A DNA stretch of 64,000 nucleotides from FEN-1350 sp964643355 (GTDB lineage: Bacteria; Planctomycetota; Phycisphaerae; Sedimentisphaerales; Anaerohalosphaeraceae). The DNA lies in assembly GCA_964643355.1 (NCBI GenBank), contig CAZXPW010000007.1, forward strand, positions 1 to 64,000, given 5' to 3'. The position numbers and the translations under genes were made by a program. Below are positions 42,942 to 52,913 of this stretch, piece by piece. The notes below the pieces were generated by a model that had not been told where the DNA came from, ran no database searches, and saw only the letters and a list, made by a program, of their open reading frames with translations. Numbering within the stretch: the stretch's first letter is position 1; each line of letters starts with the position of its first letter.

Positions 42942-43568
42942 ATGGCAAGTCAATGGTCGCGACAAGTCGCTGAGGAGTTGTATACCGAGGTTCTTTATGA
43001 ACTGGCGGAGCAGGCCGGTTCGGTGGACGCGATCCATGCGGATTTGCAAAAGGCCGTCGCGGTGATCGAGGCCGAGCCCGATTATGCGGCGGTTCTCAAT
43101 TCCCTGACGCTGCAAGGCAAGGTCAAATGCGAATCGGTTCGTAAAGTATTTCAGGGAGGGGTATCGGATCTGGCATTGGATTTTCTGAGCGTTCTGGCGC
43201 GACGCAACCGGTTCGGGTTGCTGCGAGGGGTTGTTCGACGGTATGAAACGATGGTCGATCTGTTCCACAAGCGGTATCCGCTGGAGGTTACGGTGGCGTC
43301 GGATTTATCGGCCGAACAGGTTGAACGGATGCGGCAAGGATTAAAGGCCGCAATCCAGAGCGATATTAAACTGACGGTGAAGGTCGATCGAAGCTTGATC
43401 GGCGGGATCGTCATTCGAAAAGATGACATGATCATCGACAGCTCGGTGCGGACGGCTCTGGAGCGGGCCGCACGAACGGTGTCGGATCCGACCCAGCTTC
43501 GGCCGAAGGGGCCGGAGCGGAAAGGAATCGGCGTCGGTTCGGCATCGTCCCAGCGAGAGTCCCGATGA
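42942..43568 (+). CDS. atpH: F-type ATP synthase subunit delta
   Basis: The 208-aa protein is a delta/OSCP subunit: LNSLTLQGKVKCESVRKVF and ALDFLSVLARRNRFGLLRGV in the N-terminal bundle, and the C-terminal VDRSLIGGIVIRKDDMIIDS signature. It joins the b stalk to the alpha3beta3 head. The tail beyond GLU-rich TALERAARTV (about 25 residues, basic and low complexity) is longer than usual. Confidence 0.94.
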   Translation: MASQWSRQVAEELYTEVLYELAEQAGSVDAIHADLQKAVAVIEAEPDYAAVLNSLTLQGKVKCESVRKVFQGGVSDLALDFLSVLARRNRFGLLRGVVRRYETMVDLFHKRYPLEVTVASDLSAEQVERMRQGLKAAIQSDIKLTVKVDRSLIGGIVIRKDDMIIDSSVRTALERAARTVSDPTQLRPKGPERKGIGVGSASSQRESR

Positions 43569-43587
43569 CAATTGGGAACCAACGATT

Positions 43588-45111
43588 ATGGCAGTAGAAA
43601 TTCGTGAAATCAGCAGTCTGATCAAACAGGAGATCAGCCGATTCCGCAGCGAGATCGATGTCGCGCGGGTGGGCAAGGTCCTGGAAGTCGGCGACGGTAT
43701 CGCTCGGATCTACGGGCTGGACAGCGCCATGTCGGGCGAGATGCTGGAGTTCGAAGGCGGGATCATCGGAGAGGTATTCAACCTCGAAGAGGACAGCGTC
43801 GGCGCGGTGATCTACGGCGATTACCAGAAAGTCCGCGAGGGTTCGCAGGTCCGATCGACGGGCAAAGTGCTAAGCGTTCCGTCGGGACCGGAGTTGATCG
43901 GACGGGTCCTGGACGCGCTGTGTCGTCCGATTGACGGCGGAGCGCCGATTTCGTGTTCGGCCAGCCGGCTGGTGGAGTTTCCGGCTCCTGGCATCGCCGG
44001 CAGAGAGCCGGTGAAAGTACCGCTGGCGACGGGTCTGAAGAGCATCGACTCGATGACGCCGATCGGCCGCGGGCAACGGGAATTGATCATCGGCGACCGC
44101 AAAACCGGCAAGACGGCGATTGCGCTGGATACGATCATCAACCAAAAGGGCAAGGGGGTGATCTGCGTGTATGTGGCCATCGGTCAGAAGGAGTCGACGG
44201 TGGCCGAGGTTGTGCGGACGCTTCGCGAGCACGGGGCGATGGAGCACACGATCGTGATGTCGGCGTCGGCCTCGGAGAGCGCGGCGATGCAGTTTATCGC
44301 GCCCTATGCGGGGACGGCGGCGGCCGAATATTTCATGTACGAAAAGGGAATGGATACGCTGTGCGTGTATGACGATCTGAGCAAGCACGCCATCGCGTAT
44401 CGGGAGTTGTCGCTGTTGCTGCGGCGGCCTCCGGGGCGCGAGGCGTTCCCGGGCGATATTTTCTATCTGCACAGTCGGCTTCTGGAACGAAGCTCCAAAC
44501 TCTCCAAGGACAAGGGCGGCGGATCGTTGACGGCGCTGCCGATCGTCGAGACGCTGGAGGGGCAGGTTTCCGCCTATATTCCGACGAATATCATTTCGAT
44601 CACCGACGGGCAGATCTATCTGCAGCGGGATTTGTTCCTGGCGGGCGTTCGGCCGGCCGTGGATGTGGGGATCAGCGTCAGTCGCGTGGGCGGCGACGCC
44701 CAGACCAAGGCGATGAAAAAGGTTGCGCCCAAGTTGCGAATCGACCTTGCGGCGTTCCGCGAATTGCAGGCGTTCGCGCGGCTGGGGACGGAGCTGGACG
44801 AATCGGCCCAGGCGCAACTGGATCTGGGATATCGAATGGTCGAGATCCTCAAGCAAAAGCAATTTTCTCCCCTGAGCGTGGGCGAGCAGGTCCTGAGCAT
44901 TCTGGCCGGATCGTCGGGGCGTCTGGACGAGGTTCCGGTCGCTTTGGTGACGGCGTTCATCAGCGAGATGCTGGAGTGGTTCAAACTCGAGGCGCCGGAG
45001 TATATCGAACGGATCAACAAGGAAGGACAGCTTCCGGACGATTTTCGCGAGGAGATCGTGGCGGCGATCGACGCGTTTGCGGTGATGCATAAGTTTTCGG
45101 CCGGGCGATAA
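43588..45111 (+). CDS. atpA: F-type ATP synthase subunit alpha
   Basis: The 507-aa protein has the N-terminal delta-binding helix, a beta-barrel, and the nucleotide domain with Walker A GDRKTGKTAIALDTI (family GDRQTGKT). ICVYVAIGQKESTVAEVVRTL, VYDDLSKHAIAYRELSLLLRRPPGREAFPGD and SITDGQIYL follow. Non-catalytic nucleotide-binding subunit of F1. Confidence 0.98.
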   Translation: MAVEIREISSLIKQEISRFRSEIDVARVGKVLEVGDGIARIYGLDSAMSGEMLEFEGGIIGEVFNLEEDSVGAVIYGDYQKVREGSQVRSTGKVLSVPSGPELIGRVLDALCRPIDGGAPISCSASRLVEFPAPGIAGREPVKVPLATGLKSIDSMTPIGRGQRELIIGDRKTGKTAIALDTIINQKGKGVICVYVAIGQKESTVAEVVRTLREHGAMEHTIVMSASASESAAMQFIAPYAGTAAAEYFMYEKGMDTLCVYDDLSKHAIAYRELSLLLRRPPGREAFPGDIFYLHSRLLERSSKLSKDKGGGSLTALPIVETLEGQVSAYIPTNIISITDGQIYLQRDLFLAGVRPAVDVGISVSRVGGDAQTKAMKKVAPKLRIDLAAFRELQAFARLGTELDESAQAQLDLGYRMVEILKQKQFSPLSVGEQVLSILAGSSGRLDEVPVALVTAFISEMLEWFKLEAPEYIERINKEGQLPDDFREEIVAAIDAFAVMHKFSAGR

Positions 45112-45120
45112 TCGGACACC

Positions 45121-46020
45121 ATGGCGGGCATACGACAAATCTTGCAGCGGCGCCTGGCGGCGCAGAACATCAGCAAGGTCACCCATACGATGGAGACCAT
45201 CAGTTCGGTGCGCTACCGCCAGTACTACCGGATGTGGCTGGAGGGATTGGAGTATTTCAACGCGATGGCCCAGCTTTCGTATATCATCGCGTCGGCTCAC
45301 CCCCCGATCCTGCACCCGTTGCTCCATACCAATCCCTCGACCTGTCATGCGATTCTGGTAACCGGAAGCAACCGGGGCCTGTGCGGGTCGTATAACAGCA
45401 ATATCTGCCGGATGCTGGATATTCACCTGAAGATGGCGGCGCGGTTCAAGCATTCGTTGAAGATCTATGCCCATGGCAAACGGATCGTAAGTTTTTTGAA
45501 CCAGAGGGGAATCAAGCCCGAACGGGTGTACGATCAGTTCGACGAGATTCCCACGCCGGATCAGGTGACGGAAATCTGCGACGAGATGACCGACGACTTT
45601 CTGAAGGGCAACATCGGGCGATTCGGGGTGGTCTATACGCGGTTCTTCTCTCCGGCCAGCCAGCAGGCGCAAACGCTGACAATTTTGCCGATGCTGGACC
45701 TGATCGACGACCTGACGACGCGGGCGACGGTGATCTGGCCGTGGGAGATGGCGTTTGAGGATTTTCTGCTGTCGCCGTCGGCGGACGATATCTTTGACGG
45801 GTTGTCGCCGCTGATGATTCGCACCGCGATCGCCGGTTGTTTTGTCGAGGCGGCGGCCAGCGAACATCTGGCGCGGGTGACGGCGATGCGGAACGCCACG
45901 GACAACGCCGAGGAGATGATCGAAGATTTGACGCGAGAATATAACCGGGCCCGTCAGTCGCAGATTACCAACGAAATGCTGGATATCATCGGCGGGGTAC
46001 AGGCCTCGGTCCGCAAGTGA
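45121..46020 (+). CDS. atpG: F-type ATP synthase subunit gamma
   Basis: The 299-aa protein has the N-terminal helix (IRQILQRRLAAQNISKVTHTM), the central GSNRGLCGSYN motif and the C-terminal helix VTAMRNATDNAEEMI typical of gamma, the rotating shaft. The central region is somewhat diverged. Nine bases separate it from atpA. Confidence 0.96.
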   Translation: MAGIRQILQRRLAAQNISKVTHTMETISSVRYRQYYRMWLEGLEYFNAMAQLSYIIASAHPPILHPLLHTNPSTCHAILVTGSNRGLCGSYNSNICRMLDIHLKMAARFKHSLKIYAHGKRIVSFLNQRGIKPERVYDQFDEIPTPDQVTEICDEMTDDFLKGNIGRFGVVYTRFFSPASQQAQTLTILPMLDLIDDLTTRATVIWPWEMAFEDFLLSPSADDIFDGLSPLMIRTAIAGCFVEAAASEHLARVTAMRNATDNAEEMIEDLTREYNRARQSQITNEMLDIIGGVQASVRK

Positions 46021-46039
46021 ACGGTTGAAGGAAACAATC

Positions 46040-47458
46040 ATGAATGTCGGCAAGATCATTCAGGTTATCGGCAGCGTGTTCGATGTGGAGTTTTCTCCGG
46101 AGAATATGCCCCCGATTTACAATGCGGTGGAGATCAAAGGCCAATACGAAGGCGGAACGATCAACCTGATCGGCGAGGTGCAGCAGCACCTGGGGGCCGG
46201 GCGGGTTCGCGTGATCGCGCTGGGCAGCACGCAGGGATTGCGTCGGGGGATGCCGGTGACGGATACCGGAGGTCCGCTGCGGGTTCCGGTGGGCAAAGAG
46301 ACGCTGGGTCGGGTCTTTAACCTGCTGGGCCAGCCGGTGGACAACAAGGGACCGGTGGAGGCCAAAGACACGCGACCGATCCATCGATCGGCGCCGGAGT
46401 TCACGGACCTGTCGGCCAAGTCGGAGATGTTCGAAACGGGCATCAAAGTCGTCGATCTGCTGTGTCCGTTCGTCAAGGGAGGAAAGACCGGGCTGTTCGG
46501 CGGTGCGGGCGTCGGCAAGACGGTGATGATCCAGGAACTGATCGCGCGAATCGCCACTGAGCACGGCGGGTATTCGGTGTTCGCGGGCGTGGGGGAGCGC
46601 ACGCGCGAAGGCAACGACCTGTGGCTGGAAATGCAACGCACGCAGATCGGCAACACGGGCATGAAGGTAATCGAAAACACCTGTCTGGTATTCGGGCAGA
46701 TGAACGAGCCGCCGGGAGCGCGGCTTCGCGTGGCCCTGACGGGTCTGACGATGGCCGAGTACCTGTGCGAGATGAGCAAAAGCGAAACGCTGCTATTTAT
46801 CGACAACATTTTCCGGTTCAGCCAGGCCGGTTCGGAAGTGTCGGCCTTGCTGGGTCGTATTCCTTCGGCGGTCGGTTATCAGCCGACGCTGGCGACGGAA
46901 ATGGGTACCCTGCAGGAACGGATCGCTTCAACGGCATCGGGAGCCATCACTTCGGTGCAGGCGGTCTATGTTCCGGCTGACGACTTGACGGACCCGGCTC
47001 CGGCCACGACCTTTACGCATCTGGACTCGTCGGTGGTTCTGTCGCGAAAGATCGCCGAAAAGGGAATTTATCCGGCGATTGATCCGCTGGCCAGTTCGTC
47101 GCGAATTCTGGACCCCAATGTCGTCGGACAGGAACATTACGATGTTGCCCAGCAGGTTCTCGAATACCTTCAGCGGTATCGCGACCTTGCGGATATCGTG
47201 GCGATCCTGGGCGTGGAGGAATTGAGCCGAGCGGACCAGTTGGCGGTTGCCCGGGCCCGGAAGCTGGAGCGGTTTTTCTCGCAACCGTTCACCGTGACCA
47301 TGCAGTTTACCAGCATGGAAGGCAAATATGTACCGGTGGAAGAAACCGTGCGAAGCTGCAAAGAGATTTGTCAGGGCAAGTGGGATCATCTGCCGGAAAT
47401 GGCGTTTATGTACATTGGCGTGGTCGATGAGGCCAAGGACAAGGTCGTGAGGAAGTAA
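46040..47458 (+). CDS. atpD: F-type ATP synthase subunit beta
   Basis: The ATG at 46040 follows AAGGAAAC; an in-frame TTG at 46025 is less likely. The 472-aa protein has Walker A GGAGVGKTVMIQELI, the catalytic Glu in VGERTREGNDLW, and LLFIDNIFRFSQAGSEVSAL. The C-terminal domain has the family DELS-type region as ILGVEELSRADQL. Catalytic subunit. Confidence 0.98.
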   Translation: MNVGKIIQVIGSVFDVEFSPENMPPIYNAVEIKGQYEGGTINLIGEVQQHLGAGRVRVIALGSTQGLRRGMPVTDTGGPLRVPVGKETLGRVFNLLGQPVDNKGPVEAKDTRPIHRSAPEFTDLSAKSEMFETGIKVVDLLCPFVKGGKTGLFGGAGVGKTVMIQELIARIATEHGGYSVFAGVGERTREGNDLWLEMQRTQIGNTGMKVIENTCLVFGQMNEPPGARLRVALTGLTMAEYLCEMSKSETLLFIDNIFRFSQAGSEVSALLGRIPSAVGYQPTLATEMGTLQERIASTASGAITSVQAVYVPADDLTDPAPATTFTHLDSSVVLSRKIAEKGIYPAIDPLASSSRILDPNVVGQEHYDVAQQVLEYLQRYRDLADIVAILGVEELSRADQLAVARARKLERFFSQPFTVTMQFTSMEGKYVPVEETVRSCKEICQGKWDHLPEMAFMYIGVVDEAKDKVVRK

Positions 47459-47465
47459 ACCCACC

Positions 47466-47903
47466 ATGGTCAGTCCAACCGGCGGCGTATTTCATGTTGC
47501 GTTTTATACCCCTCAGGGCAAGTTATACGACGGCCCCGCGGGATTGCTGATCATTCCCGGCCATGATGGGCAGTGGGGATTGCTACGGAATCACTGCGCG
47601 ATGATGTGCGTGTTGGGAAGCGGCATTGTTCGGGTCGAGCAGATCGCCAATCGGCCGAATGCCTATTTTCTGATCAACGGGGGATTTGCCCGGTTCAACG
47701 AGAATACCGCCACAATTCTGGCCTATGATGTGACGACCTTCGAGGGGATGGATCCCCAGAAGGCCAAGAGGATGGTGGCCCATGCCCGCAGCATCGTGGA
47801 CGGGACCGAGCCGGCCGAATCGCAGGAAGACCTGCCGCCGCTGGATCCACGAAAGGCGGCGATGATTATCCGGATGTCCCAGTACGCCCGGATCGAGTCT
47901 TGA
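47466..47903 (+). CDS. atpC: F-type ATP synthase subunit epsilon
   Basis: The 145-aa protein has the epsilon beta-sandwich (FYTPQGKLYDGPAGLLIIPG, then HDGQWGLLRNH) and FLINGGFARFNENTATIL. A C-terminal helical part (AKRMVAHARSIVDG onward) is longer than the E. coli protein's end. It regulates rotation. It ends the F1Fo set. Confidence 0.92.
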   Translation: MVSPTGGVFHVAFYTPQGKLYDGPAGLLIIPGHDGQWGLLRNHCAMMCVLGSGIVRVEQIANRPNAYFLINGGFARFNENTATILAYDVTTFEGMDPQKAKRMVAHARSIVDGTEPAESQEDLPPLDPRKAAMIIRMSQYARIES

Positions 47904-47986
47904 GCGAAACCGCGGCCGAACCGGCCGATTTTTCATTGCATCCGAGGTCCGGCGCGGGTACACTGTCGGCTGAAACGAGGTGTGCA

Positions 47987-48280
47987 ATGGCTCTGCCCGA
48001 TCCATCCGAAAATCGAGCGTCTTATTCCGTCGCGTCGGCGGTCAGCGATTTTGTTCGGGGCCTGGACGAAGAACACAAGATGCTGATCGTGTTGAAATCC
48101 CAGCTGTACGGGGGAAGCTGGGATCCGATGCTGGAGGACCTGAAGAACCGCTTGGCGGGAAAGCCCTATATTTTCAAACTGGCCACGCGGATCAAGGATG
48201 ATGTAGAGCGGATCGAGCGAATGCGATCGTTTGAACAGGAGCACCGGATCGATCTGGCGGATTTCGTGGATCTGACCTGA
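47987..48280 (+). CDS. Orphan 97-aa protein after atpC, function unknown
   Basis: I start at 47987, with GAGGTG four bases before the ATG; an in-frame TTG at 47900 overlaps atpC. The product is soluble and mostly helical (SVASAVSDFVRGLDEEHKML; DPMLEDLKNRLAGKPYIF), without signal peptide or known motif. It lies between atpC and a beta-propeller gene on the same strand, 83 and 42 bases away. Possibly a regulator or assembly factor by position only. Confidence 0.6.
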   Translation: MALPDPSENRASYSVASAVSDFVRGLDEEHKMLIVLKSQLYGGSWDPMLEDLKNRLAGKPYIFKLATRIKDDVERIERMRSFEQEHRIDLADFVDLT

Positions 48281-48322
48281 CCGGCCGGCGATGGACAACA
48301 AGCGAACGGTAGGAACAAACTG

Positions 48323-49447
48323 ATGATGAGCAGATGGACGATGGCGGCGTGGTTGGGGGTTTTGGCGACGATGGCGGGGGCCGCCGGGGATCCGAGTCCA
48401 GCGGCATCAACGGGTGGACAGTCGATTCTGTCGGAAGCCCTTCTGGAACACGCGGGATTGCGTCTGGCCTGGCAGGTGAACCTGCCGCTGAAATCCGGCG
48501 AGGGTGTGGATCGAATGCTGGTGCAGGATGCTTATCTTTATATTCTGACGACCTACAATCATTTGTTCTGCATCGAGCGAGGAAATGGATCCCTTCGATT
48601 TGGACTTTCGCTGGCGGGAAGGGGACTGCCTGTCCAGAATCCGTCGTTTTACGACGGAAAGGCCTGGTTTATGGTCGGCAACCGGTTGAAAGTGGTCGAT
48701 CCGCGATTGGGCATTATCTCGCAAACCGCGAGTTTGGGCACGATCGGTTCTGGCTCCATTTTTGGCGTTCTCCGAAACAAGCAATCCCTTTATGTATCGG
48801 ACGCATCCGGCCGTTTGCGGGTGATAATGCCGGATGAATATTATCAGAAGTTTTCGGTGACGGCCGACGATAATTCCCCGATTACCACGGCGGTGGTGGA
48901 TGACGAGTTTGTGTTGTTCGCGACCCGTTCGGGCCATGTGGTTCGGATTCTTGCCGATACACCGACCAAACAATGGCAATTCGACCTTTCCGGCGGGGTT
49001 GGAGCGGCTATGGCTCGGGATAGAGATTGGGTTTATGTCGGGGGACTCGATACCAAACTCTACAAGCTGAATGTCTTGACGGGGGCCAGCGGCTGGAACA
49101 AGCCTTTTCAGACGGGCGAGGAAATCCGATCGGCGCCGATTCCCGGAGCCAGGGTGGTCTACCAACCCATGGAGAGAAAAGGATTGTTCTCGGTGGACAA
49201 GGAAAGCGGCGACCAACGATGGCATCTGCCGCAGGGAGTGATGCCGATAACCGAGAAAGACGATACGGCGTATGTGTACGCTCGTCCGGCGACTTTGGTG
49301 GCGATTCGGAACTCGACTGGGAAGATTGATTATACCCTGAATTTTACGCCCATATGCCATACCGCGATCAATCTGGCGGATTCGATCCTGTACGGAGCGG
49401 ATGAGGCGGGTCGGGTCGGCGCCATCGAAATCGTCTCGAATCGATAA
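48323..49447 (+). CDS. Exported PQQ-like beta-propeller protein
   Basis: The 374-aa protein has a signal peptide (MMSRWTMAAWLGVLATMAGAAG) and repeated propeller blades: AYLYILTTYNHLFCIERGNG, SLYVSDASGRLRVIMPDE, FVLFATRSGHVVRIL, WVYVGGLDTKLYKLNVLTG and the GLFSVDKESGDQRWHLP blade. These match PQQ-like/BamB-type repeats (Y-D.x.G...W). No PQQ-dehydrogenase catalytic residues are seen. A scaffold in the periplasm is likely. It is the last gene of the apparent ATP synthase transcription unit. Confidence 0.82.
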   Translation: MMSRWTMAAWLGVLATMAGAAGDPSPAASTGGQSILSEALLEHAGLRLAWQVNLPLKSGEGVDRMLVQDAYLYILTTYNHLFCIERGNGSLRFGLSLAGRGLPVQNPSFYDGKAWFMVGNRLKVVDPRLGIISQTASLGTIGSGSIFGVLRNKQSLYVSDASGRLRVIMPDEYYQKFSVTADDNSPITTAVVDDEFVLFATRSGHVVRILADTPTKQWQFDLSGGVGAAMARDRDWVYVGGLDTKLYKLNVLTGASGWNKPFQTGEEIRSAPIPGARVVYQPMERKGLFSVDKESGDQRWHLPQGVMPITEKDDTAYVYARPATLVAIRNSTGKIDYTLNFTPICHTAINLADSILYGADEAGRVGAIEIVSNR

Positions 49448-49539
49448 CGGCACAGGTCGAGATCCGAAGTGATTCCGGGCGAAATCATTTGTTTTAAATC
49501 CCCAAAACGGTCCTAAGGCCGGCGGGAGAGGGAACGCGC

Positions 49540-51150
49540 ATGGATGTGAAAATCAAAACGGCGTTAATCAGCGTATCGGACAAATCGGGCGTTGTGGATT
49601 TTGCCCGCAAGCTGGCGGGAATGGGCATCAAAATCATCAGTACGGGGGGTACGGCCAAGACCCTGCAGCAGGCCGGAATCAAGGTGGTTTCGATCGATTC
49701 GGTGACCGGATTTCCAGAGATGATGGATGGACGGCTCAAGACTCTGCATCCGAAAATTCACGGGGGACTTTTGGCCCTGCGGGACAAAGAAGACCATGTC
49801 TCGGCGATGAAGCGACATGGGATAGAGCCGATCGACCTGGTGTGCGTGAATCTGTATCCCTTTGAAAAAACCGTAGCGGCTCCGGATTGCACCTGGGAAA
49901 CGGCCATCGAGAATATCGATATCGGCGGCCCGAGTATGGTGCGTTCGGCGGCCAAGAATCACGCGTATGTAACGGTGGTAACCAGCCCCGAGCAATACGA
50001 TTGCGTATTGGAGGAGATGCACGCCAACGACGGAGCGGTCAATCCGGATTTGCGGCGGGACTTGGCCCGGTCGGCCTTTGCGATGACGGCGGCCTACGAT
50101 TCGGCCATCGCGGCGTATCTCAACCAGCAGGCGGATATTCCGTATCCGGATCAAATAACCCTGTCCCTGTCTCGAGATCGGGAGCTTCGGTACGGTGAAA
50201 ATCCGCATCAGACGGCCGCCTTTTATACCTATCCCGACAGCGGGGAATGCTGCGTTGGTCACGCGCGATTGCTGACCGGGGGAACGCCGATCAGTTTCAA
50301 CAACCTGATGGATTCCAACGCCGCTTTTGAACTGGTCAAGGAATTCGAGGAACCGGCCGTCGTCGTAGTCAAACACATGAATCCGTGCGGTTGCGCCGTG
50401 GATTGCGATATTCGCGTGGCCTATGAGAAGGCCTACCTGGGGGATGTCGTCAGCGCTTTCGGAGGGATTGTCGCACTCAATCGGGATGTCGATCAGGAAC
50501 TGGCGACGGTTATTATGGAATCCTACGATCGCTTCGGCAAGGACAAGGGAGCCAGCGGCTTTTTCGCGGAGGTTATCATTGCGCCCAACTATACGCCCGA
50601 GGCCCTGCATGTGATCCGTAATGCCAAGGCCTGGGGTCAGCGGGTCCGTCTTCTGGAGACCGGGCCAATCGCACGGCGATCGATTCATCGGGAGGAGTTT
50701 GATGTTCGCTGCATTGTCGGTGGTTTGCTGTTGCAGCAACGCGACCTGGCAGGGTGGGAGCCGGCCGAGTTGACCTACCCGACGAAGAAAAAACCCACGG
50801 ACAGCCAACTCGAAGATCTTCGAATTGCCTGGATCACCGCCAAGCATGTCAAGAGTAACACCATTACGCTGGTACGCGATCGTCGACTGGTGGGTGTGGG
50901 GGCCGGGCAGATGAACCGTGTGGAATCCGGCAAGATCGCCATTGAACACGCCGGCGAACTGGCCAAGGGATCGGCGATGGGTTCGGACGCCTTTTTCCCG
51001 TTTCCGGACAATGTCGAAAACGCTGCCAAGGCGGGGATCGCCTGTGTCATCCAGCCCGGCGGATCGAAAAAGGACGACGAGGTCATCAAAGCCGCCGACG
51101 ATCTGGGGATCGCCATGGTGTTCACGGGCAAACGGCACTTTAAGCATTGA
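49540..51150 (+). CDS. purH: Bifunctional AICAR transformylase / IMP cyclohydrolase
   Basis: The 536-aa protein has the MGS-like cyclohydrolase domain (SVSDKSGVVDFARKLAGMG, IISTGGTAKTLQQAGI, MMDGRLKTLHPKIHGG) and the transformylase domain (LRYGENPHQTAAFY, VVKHMNPCGCAV, KHVKSNTITLV, FPFPDNVENAAKAGIACVIQ). It performs the last two steps of IMP synthesis. GGCGGGAG lies upstream of the ATG. It is monocistronic. Confidence 0.97.
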   Translation: MDVKIKTALISVSDKSGVVDFARKLAGMGIKIISTGGTAKTLQQAGIKVVSIDSVTGFPEMMDGRLKTLHPKIHGGLLALRDKEDHVSAMKRHGIEPIDLVCVNLYPFEKTVAAPDCTWETAIENIDIGGPSMVRSAAKNHAYVTVVTSPEQYDCVLEEMHANDGAVNPDLRRDLARSAFAMTAAYDSAIAAYLNQQADIPYPDQITLSLSRDRELRYGENPHQTAAFYTYPDSGECCVGHARLLTGGTPISFNNLMDSNAAFELVKEFEEPAVVVVKHMNPCGCAVDCDIRVAYEKAYLGDVVSAFGGIVALNRDVDQELATVIMESYDRFGKDKGASGFFAEVIIAPNYTPEALHVIRNAKAWGQRVRLLETGPIARRSIHREEFDVRCIVGGLLLQQRDLAGWEPAELTYPTKKKPTDSQLEDLRIAWITAKHVKSNTITLVRDRRLVGVGAGQMNRVESGKIAIEHAGELAKGSAMGSDAFFPFPDNVENAAKAGIACVIQPGGSKKDDEVIKAADDLGIAMVFTGKRHFKH

Positions 51151-51322
51151 TCCGAATCATCCGGGATCGCTGCAAGGATCAGGGCGCTCAGGAGTCCCAG
51201 GCCGGTGGGGGGTGAGGCGCATTCCCTGGATCGTGTATCAAAATTTCTCAAATTGCTACGGAATTCATGGGGGAAAATGAGTATAATCAGGAGTGTACGG
51301 CGTTTATTCCGAGAGGTGGTCG

Positions 51323-52864
51323 ATGAAAAAACATGGTTTTCTGTCGGGTATGTTCTTTTTTCTGATCTCGGTTCAAGCCCATGCTACCGCCCTGGATGAT
51401 TATCTGGCGGCGCCGGATTCGCAGTTCAGCTATGCCCAGGTCGGCAATCCCAGTTATGATCCATTCACGTCAACGAGGGCTTATACGCTGAAACTGACTT
51501 CTCAGGCATGGAGGACTTCTGACGAAGTCCAACCGGCGGTTTGGACCCACTGGGTCATGGTTGTGGTGCCGCAATCCGGTACGGTATTCGATACGGCCCT
51601 GATTCTCATTAATGGCGGTGACTATTCGGATCCGGCTCTCGCAGTGGATTTTCAATTCCGTTATCTGGCTTGGGGGACCAAGACGGTTGTCGTGGTACTT
51701 TCAGCGGTTCCGAATCAGCCGTTGCGATTTGCCGATGAATCCTTTAATCGCAGCGAAGACCAGATTATCGCATACTCCTGGGACAAGTTTCTCCGGGGTG
51801 GGGACTCTTTCTGGCCGGTTCAACTTCCGATGGTTAAGTCGGTTGTCCGGTGTATGGATGCTGTTCAGAGTTTTGTATTTTCGGTTGAGAACAAAACCAT
51901 CGATCATTTTGTGCTGACAGGGGGCTCCAAGCGGGGCTGGACAAGTTGGCTGACGGCGGCCGTGGATTCGCGCGTGACGGCCATCGCCCCGATTGTCAGC
52001 GACTTGCTCAACATGCGACGATCGTTCGCCCATCACTGGGGAGCATACGGCTTTTGGGCGGAGGTTCTCGATCCCTATGCCGATCTGGGAATTTTCGACT
52101 GGTTTAACACCGCCGAGATGGACGAGTTGCTTGCGATCGTGGATCCCTATGAATATCGGGACCGGCTGGCGATTCCGAAGTTCATTATCAATGCCGCCGG
52201 GGATGATTTCTTCGTTATGGATTCCATTCAGTTTTACATCGACGGAATTCCCGGCGAGACCTATCTTCGGCATGTACCGAATACCGACCACTATCTGACC
52301 GGCGCGGAGATGGATGTCTTTACCAGTATGGCACCGTTTTACGACGCTTTTTTGAACAATCAGCCCCGGCCGCGGTTTGAATGGTCTCTGGAATCGGACG
52401 GTTCCATTCGCGTTACGGCTCAGGATGCGCCCAAGGCGGTGAAACTTTGGCAAGCGAGCAATCCGCTGGCCCGCGATTTCCGCAAGATTACCATCGGGAC
52501 ATCCTGGACGAGCAGTCCCCTGTCCGATCAGGGAGGCGGAGTGTATGTCGGGGGCATTTCTCTTCCGCAACAGGGATGGACGGCTTTTTTCGTCGAGCTG
52601 GTTTTTCCGGGCCGTTCTCTGGGGGGCAGCGTGTACGATTACCATTTCACCACGGAGCTGAGGGTAATTCCCGAATCGTGTCCTTTCGAGACGGATTATA
52701 CCCGGGATCGGATCACGGATCTTTCGGACCTGATGGCGCTGTGCGGCGTTTGGCTCCAGGATTCGCCTTACTATGATTTGCTCCCTCGGAGGACGGGAGA
52801 TTCCATCATCAACCTCCGCGATTTCTCCCTGTTCGGAGAACATTGGATGAAATTGTATCCGTGA
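51323..52864 (+). CDS. PhoPQ-activated pathogenicity-related (PqaA-like) hydrolase with dockerin pair
   Basis: The start at 51323 follows GAGAGGTGG; 513 aa with signal peptide (MKKHGFLSGMFFFLISVQAHA). Residues 25-400 match the PhoPQ-activated pathogenicity-related family, an alpha/beta-hydrolase-like fold: WVMVVVPQSGTVFDTALILI, FVLTGGSKRGWTSWLTAAVD (nucleophile-elbow-like GGSKRG) and DRLAIPKFIINAAGDDFF. The C-terminal 60 residues carry a dockerin pair, DRITDLSDLMALCGVWL and GDSIINLRDFSLFGEHW. Family function is poorly defined. A dockerin tail suggests it acts on an extracellular polymer. Confidence 0.88.
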   Translation: MKKHGFLSGMFFFLISVQAHATALDDYLAAPDSQFSYAQVGNPSYDPFTSTRAYTLKLTSQAWRTSDEVQPAVWTHWVMVVVPQSGTVFDTALILINGGDYSDPALAVDFQFRYLAWGTKTVVVVLSAVPNQPLRFADESFNRSEDQIIAYSWDKFLRGGDSFWPVQLPMVKSVVRCMDAVQSFVFSVENKTIDHFVLTGGSKRGWTSWLTAAVDSRVTAIAPIVSDLLNMRRSFAHHWGAYGFWAEVLDPYADLGIFDWFNTAEMDELLAIVDPYEYRDRLAIPKFIINAAGDDFFVMDSIQFYIDGIPGETYLRHVPNTDHYLTGAEMDVFTSMAPFYDAFLNNQPRPRFEWSLESDGSIRVTAQDAPKAVKLWQASNPLARDFRKITIGTSWTSSPLSDQGGGVYVGGISLPQQGWTAFFVELVFPGRSLGGSVYDYHFTTELRVIPESCPFETDYTRDRITDLSDLMALCGVWLQDSPYYDLLPRRTGDSIINLRDFSLFGEHWMKLYP

Positions 52865-52913
52865 TCCCGAATGAGGATCGACGGTGGAGAGCAGTCGAAT
52901 TGGGGTTCAAACG

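Noticed and set aside
43870..46059. Long antisense frame opposite atpA and atpG
   Set aside because: It mirrors codon structure of highly conserved atp genes and has no ribosome binding site or family resemblance.
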